From: Knufia peltigerae
Taxonomy: Eukaryota; Ascomycota; Eurotiomycetes; Chaetothyriales; Trichomeriaceae
Length of the DNA stretch: 18,070 nucleotides
Assembly: GCA_030247855.1 (NCBI GenBank)
Contig: JAPDRN010000255.1
Coordinates: 1-18,070 of the forward strand
Reading direction: 5' to 3'
In this document: in pieces, positions 1-9,584 of the stretch
Position numbering within the stretch: position 1 is the stretch's first letter
How the letters are laid out: each line of letters opens with the position of its first letter
Position numbers and translations under genes: made by a program
The notes under the pieces: generated by a model
Told to the model about the DNA's origin: nothing
Databases searched by the model: none
Seen by the model: only the letters and a program-made list of their open reading frames with translations

Positions 1-44
<44 letters not shown>
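1..44. repeat. (TAA)n / (AAT)n trinucleotide run
   Basis: This is an uninterrupted trinucleotide repeat at the window start, probably continuing upstream. In the frame of relic A it reads as consecutive AAT (Asn) codons and runs straight into an Asn/Asp/Tyr/Lys-rich stretch. G-to-A mutation of GAT/GAC would turn an Asp run into this, so it may be a mutated acidic coding repeat rather than a neutral microsatellite. Confidence 0.9.
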
Positions 45-97
45 TCTTATAAGAATAACACTAATAATGATTCTTATAAGAATAACACTAATAATAA
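44..97. repeat. Two tandem copies of a 27-bp unit
   Basis: The unit beginning TTCTTATAAGAATAACACTA occurs at 44-70 and again at 71-97, differing only in its last bases. Its length is nine codons, so the repeat keeps the frame of relic A and codes for a repeated Ser-Tyr-Lys-Asn-Asn-Thr type unit, probably acidic before mutation. It also contains the palindrome TTCTTATAAGAA. Confidence 0.85.
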
Positions 98-1648
98 CTA
101 TTATAATAATAATTATAAATAAATACTTAAATTATATATACTAAATATTAAGAGAAGTAATAATAACATAATAAAAGATATTATAAAAGATATATATAAG
201 CTATTCCTATAAACTAATAATTAGTTTTAAGTGACCGTGAATATAGTGAATTCTGTATATATATTTAAGGATAATAAAGCTTAAGGTTATTAAATTATAG
301 ATATAAGTAAGATAGAGATAGTTCAATTATTTCTTTAGTAATTTATCTTTTATTATGTTAGTAATAAGCTATTTAAGAGTGAGTTAATTTATTTTATTAT
401 AGTACTTAATATTAATGAGAAGAATTATTAACTTAGGAAGATAATTAATTTTTCTTATATTATAACTAGTTTAGTATAGTCTATTTAAGTATTAGCTATA
501 AAGATTTTACTTTTAGCGCATAAGTAAGAGACTTAGTTTAATAGTTATAAGTAGTGACTTAAGTTTTAACTTTATTATTATGAATATTTAGTTAATAGGA
601 GTAATATATCTATAAGTGAGCTCATTAATTTATTTACTTATAAGAAGTATATTACGCTTAATACTAGTAACGCTAATAGTATTACTTAGTTTTAAGATAG
701 TGAAGTTATTTACTATTATGAATTATTTATTTCACTTAACTTATTTCGCTCTATAATTATTAATAATATTAAATATGTAGAAGAGCTACTATAGTGTGAG
801 TTAATATGGATATTAGATATAGCTTAGAGATTTATGGTTAACTTAAATTAATTAGAGAATAATCTTCTATTTACTCGTTATAGTTAATTATTCTTAAAAC
901 GTAAAAGTAATTAGCTAGGAAATAGTCATAACTAAATAGTAGCGAAATTTAGTACGTAATAAGGTAAATAATGTTTACTTTATGTTAATAGCATATAGTA
1001 GCTTTATAAGATTTAATAATAACTATAGTATATTATATACTTTCTTAAATAACTCTTATTTACAGTGCACTTAATATATAGATCTATTAATTATAGGACT
1101 AAAATTATCGCTATTTAGTTTCGTAATGACACTATAGCTAATCATAACTTCTTTATTATTAATAGTAGTGCTTATATTATTACTCACTATTATAAGTCTT
1201 AGTAGCTATTTAACACTTCTAAGGTTATATCACGTTTTTTATTATGGTAAGTTAGTTAGTTAATAGTTTTATACTTAGTTTATATTTAGCTATTTTAGGA
1301 GCTATTATTAAGTAAGACGTAAAATCTTAATCTAAGTGACTATATCTAGTATAATGATAAGGACCTATAGGAAACTAACTAATTAACGTGGGTTATTAAG
1401 TGTGAGATAGCTCTTAGGCTTAGGCATTAATTTAATACGCTAGACTTTTAATATATTACTATTAATATAAGGCAATAAGTTATTAATAATTAGTTTAGTT
1501 AGGGCTATAAGGACAAAATAAGTGAGATTAAGAAACTAGAATAAAAGGGTAAAGATCTTATTAAGTTATAAAGTAAATAAATAAAAGTCATGAGTATATT
1601 ACAATATATTATCTCTATAGACATTATTAAGTACTTAAGTGTGCGCTC

Positions 1649-1653
1649 ATTAG
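1649..1653. repeat. 5' target site duplication (ATTAG)
   Basis: The five bases just before the 5' LTR are ATTAG. The five bases just after the 3' LTR are GTTAG. They differ by one G/A transition, as expected for a 5-bp duplication altered by RIP. Five bp is the usual duplication length for Ty3/gypsy integrases. Confidence 0.8.
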
Positions 1654-2086
1654 TGCTACAGGTTAACCTGGCCGCAGGTCGCATACAAAGCTATAATGAC
1701 AGCCGAAACGAGGAAGGAAGGTAAGCCAGAGAACACGTGCGTTAATTATGGCCTAGTTACGTGATATAATCAGAAGGCTCAGTACGGTGGGCCCTAATCA
1801 CTACTGAGCACCTTCCCTAACCAGTAGGACACGCTTAGTAGCGCTTAGTGTGCTCAGTCTAAGCAATACTAAGCATTACTAAGTAGACAGAAATATATAA
1901 ATATAGTCACTATATAGTTTTATCACGTAGTTAACTTCGTTCACAATTATATCGATACGTTTTAATTGTGATCACTTCGCTCTTATACTCGCTTAAGTAC
2001 CTCGCTCTTAGTGACCTTGTCTCTTATACTTCTTACCTATTAAGACTATATATCTTATAACACCCTATATAGAGCGAAACGTAATA
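1654..2086 (+). repeat. 5' long terminal repeat (433 bp)
   Basis: It starts TGCTACAGGTTAACC and ends GAAACGTAATA, probably CA at the original end (the usual TG...CA termini). It aligns end to end with 9147-9579 without a gap; by hand I count about 54 differences, all transitions. It is noticeably less AT-rich than the interior, and parts such as 1660-1860 keep many C and G. The right boundary is set by loss of similarity after GTAATA. Confidence 0.93.
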
Positions 2087-2121
2087 CTTTAACTACCTCT
2101 TAATCGGAAGTACTTAACATA
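2087..2121 (+). other. Leader between 5' LTR and gag; primer-binding site expected here
   Basis: A tRNA primer-binding site should begin within a few bases of the LTR end. The sequence there, CTTTAACTACCTCTTAATCG, has no clear TGG start and I cannot assign a tRNA. RIP may have changed the TGG. Only the position supports this entry. Confidence 0.3.
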
Positions 2122-5100
2122 ATGTCTAGCTCTAAGGCTCTAATACACTTACTATCCCCTATAGGATTGGTTTAGTCTATAGCCTTATCTACTTTTATTA
2201 ATGCTATGGCATTTAGTGATAAGAAGGATAGGCTAAAGGTTAAACTATTCTACGGGGATAGAGCGAAGCTAGGAATATTCCTTATTTAACTCTAAGCTGT
2301 GTTTACCCTATGTCTAGGTGACTATAACTCTCATCCCGCTAGGGTTCTATATATAGCTATATACATAAGGGGTTTAGCTTTTCATTAGATTAAGCCATTT
2401 ATAAAGAACTACTTAACCTATAACTAAGGTTAGTAAGAGAATAAAACAAAGAAGATCTTTAGTAAATACAATAATTTTGTTAAAGTAATTACGTAGATCT
2501 TCGGAATACCTAGAGAGACTTAGTAGGCGGCACCACAAATTTAGTAGCTTAGGTAAACTAGTTTAGTTACTTAGTATTACGCCTTATTTTAACGCCTAAA
2601 GGCTAAACTAAACTAAGAAAATTATACCTTTTACTTAGTATTCTATTAAGGACTTAGAGACAATATAAAAAATAAAATAGGAATGAAACGACTAAAGAAA
2701 CTTAAAGACTTAGTTACTAAAGTAATAAAGATTAATAATTAGCTCTATAAATAACGATTAGATAAAAGGGGCCTAGAATAATAAACCTTTAGTGAGGCCT
2801 TTTACTAGAAAAAAAGTAATTATTTCTATAGAGACTTAATAAATCTTAATATTATGAAGAGAGGCTAGTTCTCATAACTAAAGGGCTAATACTAATATAA
2901 GGGTTTATTTAATAAAGAGCGAGAGTAATAAAAGAAAGAAAACCTATACTATAATTATGAAAAATCTAGACACTAGGCTAAAGAATGCGATATAAAGCTT
3001 ATAAGACTACATGTTATAAAAGTAATAGTTAATATTAGAGAAGAAAAAGCTAATACTCTAATAAAGTTAGAACTTAAGTGCCTAGAGAATAAAATTATAG
3101 AAGTCTTAAATAACACTATAGTGCATAGCGTAAGCACTAAAGAGGATATTAAAGGATCTTAGAATACTTTAGAAAAGGCTAGTCACGCTAAGAAAGTATA
3201 AAAGGGAATGTCTAAAGGGACCTAAGTAAAGAGAGCGACTTCACTATCACTATTAAAATATAATGAAGAGATTATTATAACTATAGAAACCTTTCCTAAT
3301 TTAAAGGGATAAAATAAAGAAGCTAATAATAGAGCTAATAATAAGGCTAAACACACACTCTTATCTTAAACTACTTATTATAATAATTACTACCCTATCT
3401 ATCTTTCTAAAAAGGAAGAATTAAGATAGTTCCCTTATAGATAAAAGCGTAAGAACCATAAAAATAAGTAAGTTAAGAAGAGAATAGTTAATTAGGAAAA
3501 GCTATAGATATTAGTTATAATAAAGATATAAAACTCTTTATACGGAATATTGTGTATAGAATATAGAAGTATATAAATTATTACCTAATACTAATACTAT
3601 AAGAAAGAATATATTAAGGGAAACCTTTATAAACTAAGATATATATTTAAACCTAGCTTAGAGATTACCTTAACTAAGGAACTAACTAATATTACTCTAT
3701 ATAGATATTTTAGTTATCTAGGAACATAGTCACACCTATACCTAAAAGGAAATTATAAGCGATATGATTTCTTATTCTAGGAAAGTAGGGAGTGCATTAA
3801 TACATAACTTAATATAGAGATTAAAGGGTTATATAGGATCCTAAAAGAATGTGATATAGCTACTATAGCTAAGACCTATTTCTAGACTAATAATGATAAG
3901 CGTATCACACTATACCCTTTTAGGGGACACTAATAGGAATTATATCTAGTTATACTAAGATTTTATTAGAACCTAAGGTATATTAGAGACTAATAGCGAT
4001 ATACTCATAATGTATAGAGAACTATACTATTACATTATATTCTAAAATTTAAGGTATTTAGTAATAATAATAATAATAATAACCCTAGTGATAATAAAGA
4101 TAATAAGTTTATCTTCATAAAACTAGAGACACTAGTGACCATGAAAATAAGAAGTATAGAAAGTGATAATAACGATAATAAATAAGAATAACTATTAGAA
4201 CTTATTAGATAGTATAAAATAGTGAAAGTAAGAGTTCTCTACACCATAATTTATATTAACTACTAAATAAACCTAATCTACTCATAACTAGAGAAGTATT
4301 AAAAATCTTATCTTATCACTAATTTATAGTGTATTTTAAAGTTAAAGTAATGAGACATTATAATATAGTGATACCTAGGATATAATAAGACTATAGTATT
4401 ATATACTTATAAGATTATAAACTAGTAAGGATACTACGTTTTTCCCTTTAAAGAAAAAATAAGCTAAACTAAAGAGTAATAGATAAAAGAAATTATAATG
4501 AAATATATACTAGTAAGAATAAGAAGATATATATTAATAGTGTAAACTTATCATTAAACTGTCTTAAGAGAAATAAAAGTAGTGTGATTCTTATTAAGAG
4601 AATACCTAAAGCTAGTAACATAAATAGTCACACTATAAATCTACCTAAGACTAAACTACGCTAATAAAGAAAACCTATATACACATTTCATTAAAGGAGT
4701 ATTTATACATTATTTCACAAGAAATAAAATATCACTAAAGGAAGGTAAAAAAATGGAATATAACCTAGAGAAAGATATAAAAGAACTTATAATAATGAAT
4801 ACTTCGGATAAAGAAGAAGATCTTATTAAGTTTATTATAGTTAAGATAACTAGAAGATATCACTATATTAGCACACCTTATTAGGAGCTAACACTATATA
4901 ATAGGCTAAACTATTCATAAGATACACAGTATTATTATATAACTTATAACCTAAATATTAAACCAAAGAAACTAAGAAAGGTTAGGTTAACTATATATAT
5001 AGATATAAGTTATTAATACATACTAGCGTTATATATACACTAAGGAAATAACAAAATATAGGTAGATATATAAATGTCTAGGGAAGTAGTGATACAAATA

Positions 5101-5232
5101 TATAAATAGATAAATACTAATATAAGTGACTTACTAAAAAATAATGCGGAGAAGTTCTCTTAAGGTAGAAGATCTCTCATAAATAAAAGCCTTAGAAACA
5201 CTATCTTAACCTAATATAAACTTAGTGTTTAA
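2122..5232 (+). pseudogene. gag: gag relic with zinc knuckle and a long C-terminal extension
   Basis: The frame starts at the ATG at 2122, 36 bases after the LTR, and stays in phase to about 5232. The N-terminal third matches Ty3/gypsy Gag: a FYGDRAKLGIFLI block at 2248-2286, then an LYIAIYIRGLAFH-type block corresponding to the capsid-like region. A CCHC zinc knuckle lies at 2947-2988. The last Cys and the His survive, while the first two Cys codons now read Tyr (TGC to TAC, TGT to TAT) and the Gly reads Arg. After the knuckle the frame continues for about 750 more codons, including a run of six AAT codons at 4063-4080. This extension is far longer than a usual Gag tail and I do not recognise it. 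The 3' end is approximate. The next domain (protease) is in the -1 frame. Confidence 0.8.
4060..4083. repeat. Short AAT run inside gag
   Basis: Six AAT codons followed by AAC are in the gag frame, flanked by GAT/AAT/GAT-rich sequence. As at the window start, it reads as an Asp-rich stretch turned into Asn codons by G-to-A change. Confidence 0.7.
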
Positions 5233-8200
5233 CGCCATTAGTCTTTAGCGCTAAACTAGCTAATAAGCCTATATAGATAATAATTAATTATGAAGCTAGC
5301 TAAGACTATATATTACTAAAGATAGTAATAAAACTTAATATATATAAAAAGAAATAACTATATTTATTACTTATAGTAGATAGAATATTAGTAGAGTATA
5401 ATAATAAATAAATATAAAAAGAAATCTAGGACACTTAGCTAGAAATTAGTAATCACTATAAAAAGGTTAATATTAATGTGATACTAACTAAATATAATAT
5501 AGTTCTAAAGATAAAATAGCTTTAAGAACACGATCTAGAGATAAGTTAGAAAGAATAAACCTTGTTCTTCCTAAATTATAGTTATAGAAGGAAAAAGCGG
5601 AAGGAATAATTAACTTCTAAAGTACCCCTATAAAGGGTAGTATAGATATAACTTAGGAGAAAATCCTTAGATAGTATAGAAAAGGTAAGTCTACCTAAAG
5701 AATATAAGGATTTTAAAGACCTCTTTAAGGAAAAAGAAGGGTTAGTTACGTTATTAAAACACTAATTATAAAACCACGAAATTACGCTTAAAGATAAAAA
5801 AGTACCTAAGTATAATGAGTAGCTTAAGTAACTATCTAAGAAAGAAAAAGATTTTCTTAAGGACTACATTAAAACTCACTTAAAGAAAGGCTTTATTAAA
5901 TTATCTAAGTTATTTATAGTATATAGAGTACTATTTACTCTAAAAAAGAATAAATCTCTTTAACTATACATTAACTTTTAACTACTTAATATAATCACAA
6001 AAAAGAACTAGTATTCATTACCCTTAATTAAGGAACTATAGAATAAACTCCTTAAAGTAAAATACTTCATCGTAATTAATATATAGAATACTTACTACTA
6101 AGTATAGATAAAGAAAGGCTATAAATAAATAACTACCTTTAAAACCTATTTTAGGCTATATAAATATTATATTATACTATTTAGACTAACTAATATATTG
6201 GTATCTTTTTAGGAATTAATTAATAATATACTCTAAGAATATCTTAATGATTTTATAACAATATACCTAAATAATATACTTATATTCTTAAAGATATATA
6301 AGGAATATATAAAATATATTTAAAAGGTTCTTTATAAACTAAAAGAAAAGGATCTACCTATAAAACTAAGTAAATATAAGTTTCATAAGTAATGTATTTA
6401 TTTCCTAGGTCACATTATATCTAATAAAGATATTAAGATAAACCCTAATAAGATCGCGCTAATCCAGGATTAACTAGAACCTAAGAATATCACAGAGATA
6501 TAAGCCTTTATTAAACTACTTAACTATTACTAAAGATTCATTAAAGAATTTTTAAAGATTGTAATGTTACTAATAAACCTTACTAGGAAGAATATCTTAT
6601 TTAAGTTTGAATAGAAATATAGGGAAGCATTTAATTACCTTAAGAAAGTCATTATAATAGCACTAATACTTATAATATATAATTCTAAGCTAAGATACTA
6701 GGTAGAGATAAATATATTAAATAGAGTAATTAAAGCTTACCTCATATAAAAGAGACTAAATAGTAAGACTTATACTATAGTATATTACTTAAGAAAGATA
6801 ATAGGGCCGAAATTAAACTATAACATTTATAATAAGGAACTACTTATAATAGTAAAGTACCTTAAGGAATAAAGAATATACCTTAAAGGTACTAAAAATT
6901 AAGTTTAGATCTACACTAACTATAAAAACTTATTATACTAAATAATAATAAAAGAACTAAATAGAAAATAAGTTTAGTAGGTAGAAACTCTTACACTATA
7001 TAACTTCAAAATATAATATATTTAAGGGAAAGAAAACGCTATAATAAATACACTTAGCTAATAACTAAACTATATAAAAGACATTAAATTAGAACTCATG
7101 GTAATACTTAAGGAAAAGAATGGCGCCTTAATATATATAACACTAAAGATTTAGGTATTAATATCTATAGAGATTAAGCTAATAAAGAAATAAAAGGAAA
7201 AAATCATTAAAGAATAATATAATAATAAGTTAGCAGAACACCTAGGTATTAAGAAAACACTTAAGTTAGTCATAAGAAACTTTACCTAGAAAGAAGTTAA
7301 GAAAGATATAATAAATTACGTTAAGAATTATGATATATATTATAAAGTAAAGCATACTTAATATAAACTATATAGACTACTTTAAATACTAGCAATACTA
7401 GGAGAAGTATAGCATATAATCGCGTTAGACTTTATCACGAAGTTACCTAAGTCTAAAGAATCCCTTATAAGTATAAACTTTAATAGTATATTAATAATAA
7501 ATAATATCCTAACAAAATATATACATTTTATTCTATATAAAGAAGTGTTAATAGTAAAAAAGTTAGCTTACACTCTTTATAAAAATATTATTAGTTAGCA
7601 TGGAATATCATTAGAAATACGCTCAGATTAAGATAAACTATTTATATCGCAGTTTTAGTAATCATTAATAGATCTTATAGGAGTTTATTAGAAGTTATTA
7701 ATAGCGTTCTATTTATAAAGTGATAAATAGACAAAAAGAACGAACTAAACACTAAAATAATATTTATAATATTACGTTAATTTTTAATAGAATAACTAGG
7801 TATTATTACTACTCATTACATAGTTCACTTATAATAATAGTACTTTAGCTATAAAAATATTATTATTCTATATAAACTATGAATACTATTCATAAATAGA
7901 GAAAAACGCGAGAGGTATTAAACTAATTATAGAAAAAGTAGTAATCTTAGTTAAGAAATTATGGACACTATAGGAACTATTAAAATAGAAACTTAAGAAA
8001 ATATTAGAAAAAATAATTAAAAATATAAATAAGTAAAGATTTAAGAGACTAAACTTCACAGAAGAGAAGGTAGTTTACCTTCTTAAAAAAAACATTAAAA
8101 TATAAAGACTATTTAATAAACTAGATCACACTAAGATTAAACCTTATAAAATTAAGAAAAAACTTAAACTAGTGACATTTAAATTAGAACTACCTAAAAG

Positions 8201-8486
8201 AATAAATATTTACCTAGTATTCTATAAATTACTTCTTAAAAAAGCATCGCTAAACACTAAACTAAGGTTAGTACTAATATATAAAGAGATATAGTAGTCA
8301 CTATATAACATTAAAGAAATCCTAAATTATTAGGTAATTAAAGGAAAAACGTATTACCTAATAAAGTGGTTAAGATATAGAATAAACAAAAACACTTAAG
8401 AACTAGAAGAGAACATATTAAAAGTTACACTCTATTAATATCACTAGAGAAAAAGAAGAAAGAGACTCACTAGGTACTTAGAATAA
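5233..8486 (+). pseudogene. pol: pol polyprotein relic (protease, RT, RNase H, integrase, chromodomain)
   Basis: One frame (codons starting at positions divisible by 3) is kept for about 3.2 kb. Protease: active-site block 5283-5300 reads INYEAS where the family has I-D-(S/C)-G-A-S. RT: about 5772-6720, with HLKKGFI, TTFKTYFRLYKY and FLGHII blocks; the YLDD site reads YLNN at 6264-6275. RNase H: about 6720-6950, with the NKELLIIVKYLKE block intact. Integrase: about 7200-7880. Its first two catalytic Asp remain (7428 and 7626) but the Glu is Lys (7734). Chromodomain: about 8292-8430, with the YLIKW and ELEEN blocks. The frame ends at TAA 8484-8486, next to the end of an antisense frame. Stops replace Gln, Trp and Arg throughout. 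The start is approximate, and the frame is -1 relative to gag. Confidence 0.93.
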
Positions 8487-9044
8487 TTATAAGGGACAAT
8501 TAATGAGAATAGGTCCCTTAAAGTTTAGAAGGGCCTCTAAAGATAATTTAAATATTTTCTTTAGTTACTACTTATTTATACTAATAAAAACGGTTAAGAA
8601 TGCCTTCTTAGGAGAATCTATATAATTTAAGGTATCTAGAGACTTAGCCTCCTAAACTAATATTTATTTCTGCTTCTCTAATAACAAGTTAGTCTCACGT
8701 TAGAGACACTTATATTCGAAGTGAGCTTTATTAATGGTCACGATTAGCTGGGCTAGTTTGACTCCTTTTTACTATGCCGCCTTAACTAACTGGCTTTACT
8801 AGGCCGTTAGGGAATTAAACTCCTTATCTAAGAAAGTACTATTATAATATTTCACCCTCTTCTTAGTATAAGTAGAATACTTACTATAGCTATCTAAAAC
8901 AAAGTAAATAGAGTTTGAGTTCTGATAGGGTGTGCAGCGTTCTATACTAAGTAATTCATGACTAAGAGATTCAATATAGTTAATTAGCTTCTAGTGACAA
9001 AAGGTAAAGGAACGAGTGGGTTTAGTAATATGAAACTAAGGCAT
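8487..9044 (-). pseudogene. Antisense reading-frame relic: Cys-rich segment plus coiled-coil-like segment
   Basis: On the minus strand one frame runs from an ATG at 9044-9042 to a TAA at 8489-8487 (186 codons including the stop). It has about a dozen internal stops, nearly all TAA or TAG where CAA, CAG or CGA would fit. From about 8985 to 8825 it has almost no stop and shows a Cys/Tyr pattern (ERCTPYQNSNSIY, then SKYSTYTKKRVKY); Tyr codons there are TAT/TAC, which G-to-A change makes from Cys. The next part is Leu/Lys/Glu/Gln-rich (KLAQLIVTINKAHFEY, RETNLLLEKQK) and looks like a coiled coil. This recalls fungal hypothetical proteins with a Cys-rich head and coiled-coil tail, a recognition from memory. 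The frame ends tail to tail with pol. Function unknown. Confidence 0.6.
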
Positions 9045-9133
9045 AATTAGCCATGATAAAGAAATAGAGAAAAACGATGAATAGAAAAAAGGGGAGTACT
9101 CACTTATATACGTTACGAATAATGAATAGATCT

Positions 9134-9146
9134 AGAAAGGGGAAAG
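9134..9146 (+). other. Polypurine tract (plus-strand primer site)
   Basis: AGAAAGGGGAAAG is an all-purine run ending exactly where the 3' LTR begins. Plus-strand DNA synthesis of LTR retrotransposons is primed from such a tract next to the 3' LTR. Its position fixes the LTR start at 9147, which reads TA (TG in the 5' copy). Confidence 0.85.
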
Positions 9147-9579
9147 TACTATAGGTTAACCTAGCTATAGGTTATATATAAAGCTATAATGATAGCTAAA
9201 ATAAGGAAGGAAGGTAAGCCAGAGAATACGTGCGTTAATTATAGCCTAGTTATGTGATATAATTAGAAGGCTCAGTATAGTGAGCCCTAATCACTACTGA
9301 GCACCTTTTCTAACTGGCAAGATACGCTTAGTAGCGCTTAGTGTGCTTAGTCTAAGTAATACTGAGCATTACTAAGTAGATAGGAATATATAAACATAGT
9401 CACTACATAGTTTTATCACGTAGTTAACTTCGTTCACGATTATACTGATACGTTTTGGTTATGATTACTTCGCTCTTATACTCGCTTAAGTACCTCGCTC
9501 TTAGTGACCTTATCTCTTATACTTCCCGCCTATTAAGACCATACGTCTTATAATACCCTATGTGAAGCGAAACGTAATA
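9147..9579 (+). repeat. 3' long terminal repeat (433 bp)
   Basis: This copy has the same length as the 5' LTR. Its first 30 bases are more AT-rich than in the 5' copy (all G to A or C to T), while elsewhere it keeps C or G where the 5' copy has lost them, so each copy was mutated on its own. By hand I see no insertion, deletion or transversion between the two. It ends GAAACGTAATA at 9579, followed by the GTTAG target copy. Confidence 0.93.
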
Positions 9580-9584
9580 GTTAG
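9580..9584. repeat. 3' target site duplication (GTTAG)
   Basis: GTTAG directly follows the 3' LTR and matches ATTAG before the 5' LTR except for one transition. Relic A resumes immediately after it. Confidence 0.8.

Larger units (their letters stand above)
1..1653 (+). pseudogene. RecQ-like helicase relic A, middle part (5' end outside window)
   Basis: I read this in the frame whose codons start at positions divisible by 3. It begins in an Asp/Asn-rich low-complexity stretch (1-125). A long region with moderate stop density follows. A segment at about 612-760 reads as an ISELINL...KKYITLNT type block, and 1362-1560 reads as a block ending in a charged GYKDKISEIKK run. Both recall the region that precedes the helicase core in large fungal RecQ-like proteins; this is recognition from memory, not a search. 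The frame runs to 1653, where the gypsy element interrupts it, and resumes at 9585. The N-terminus lies upstream of the window. The gene is dead, with dozens of in-frame stops. Confidence 0.65.
1654..9579 (+). mobile_element. Full-length Ty3/gypsy LTR retrotransposon, RIP-inactivated
   Basis: The element is 7926 bp with 433-bp direct LTRs at both ends, a 5-bp target duplication and a polypurine tract abutting the 3' LTR. Its coding order is gag, protease, reverse transcriptase, RNase H, integrase, chromodomain. That order defines the Ty3/gypsy group, and the C-terminal chromodomain places it among the chromoviruses. Every coding region is broken by stops and catalytic residues are lost, so it cannot move on its own. 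It also carries an additional antisense frame (8487-9044). It sits inside relic A in the same orientation. I cannot name the family. Confidence 0.93.

Noticed and set aside
1..44. Telomere repeat at the window start
   Set aside because: The unit is TAA, not TTAGGG/CCCTAA, and it lies in frame with a coding relic.
2087..2121. tRNA primer-binding site next to the 5' LTR
   Set aside because: No TGG-initiated match to a tRNA 3' end that I can recognise; only the expected position supports it.
1654..9579. CRISPR-like or satellite array suggested by repeated LTR blocks
   Set aside because: The repeats are two 433-bp copies about 7 kb apart with retrotransposon coding between them, not short regularly spaced units.
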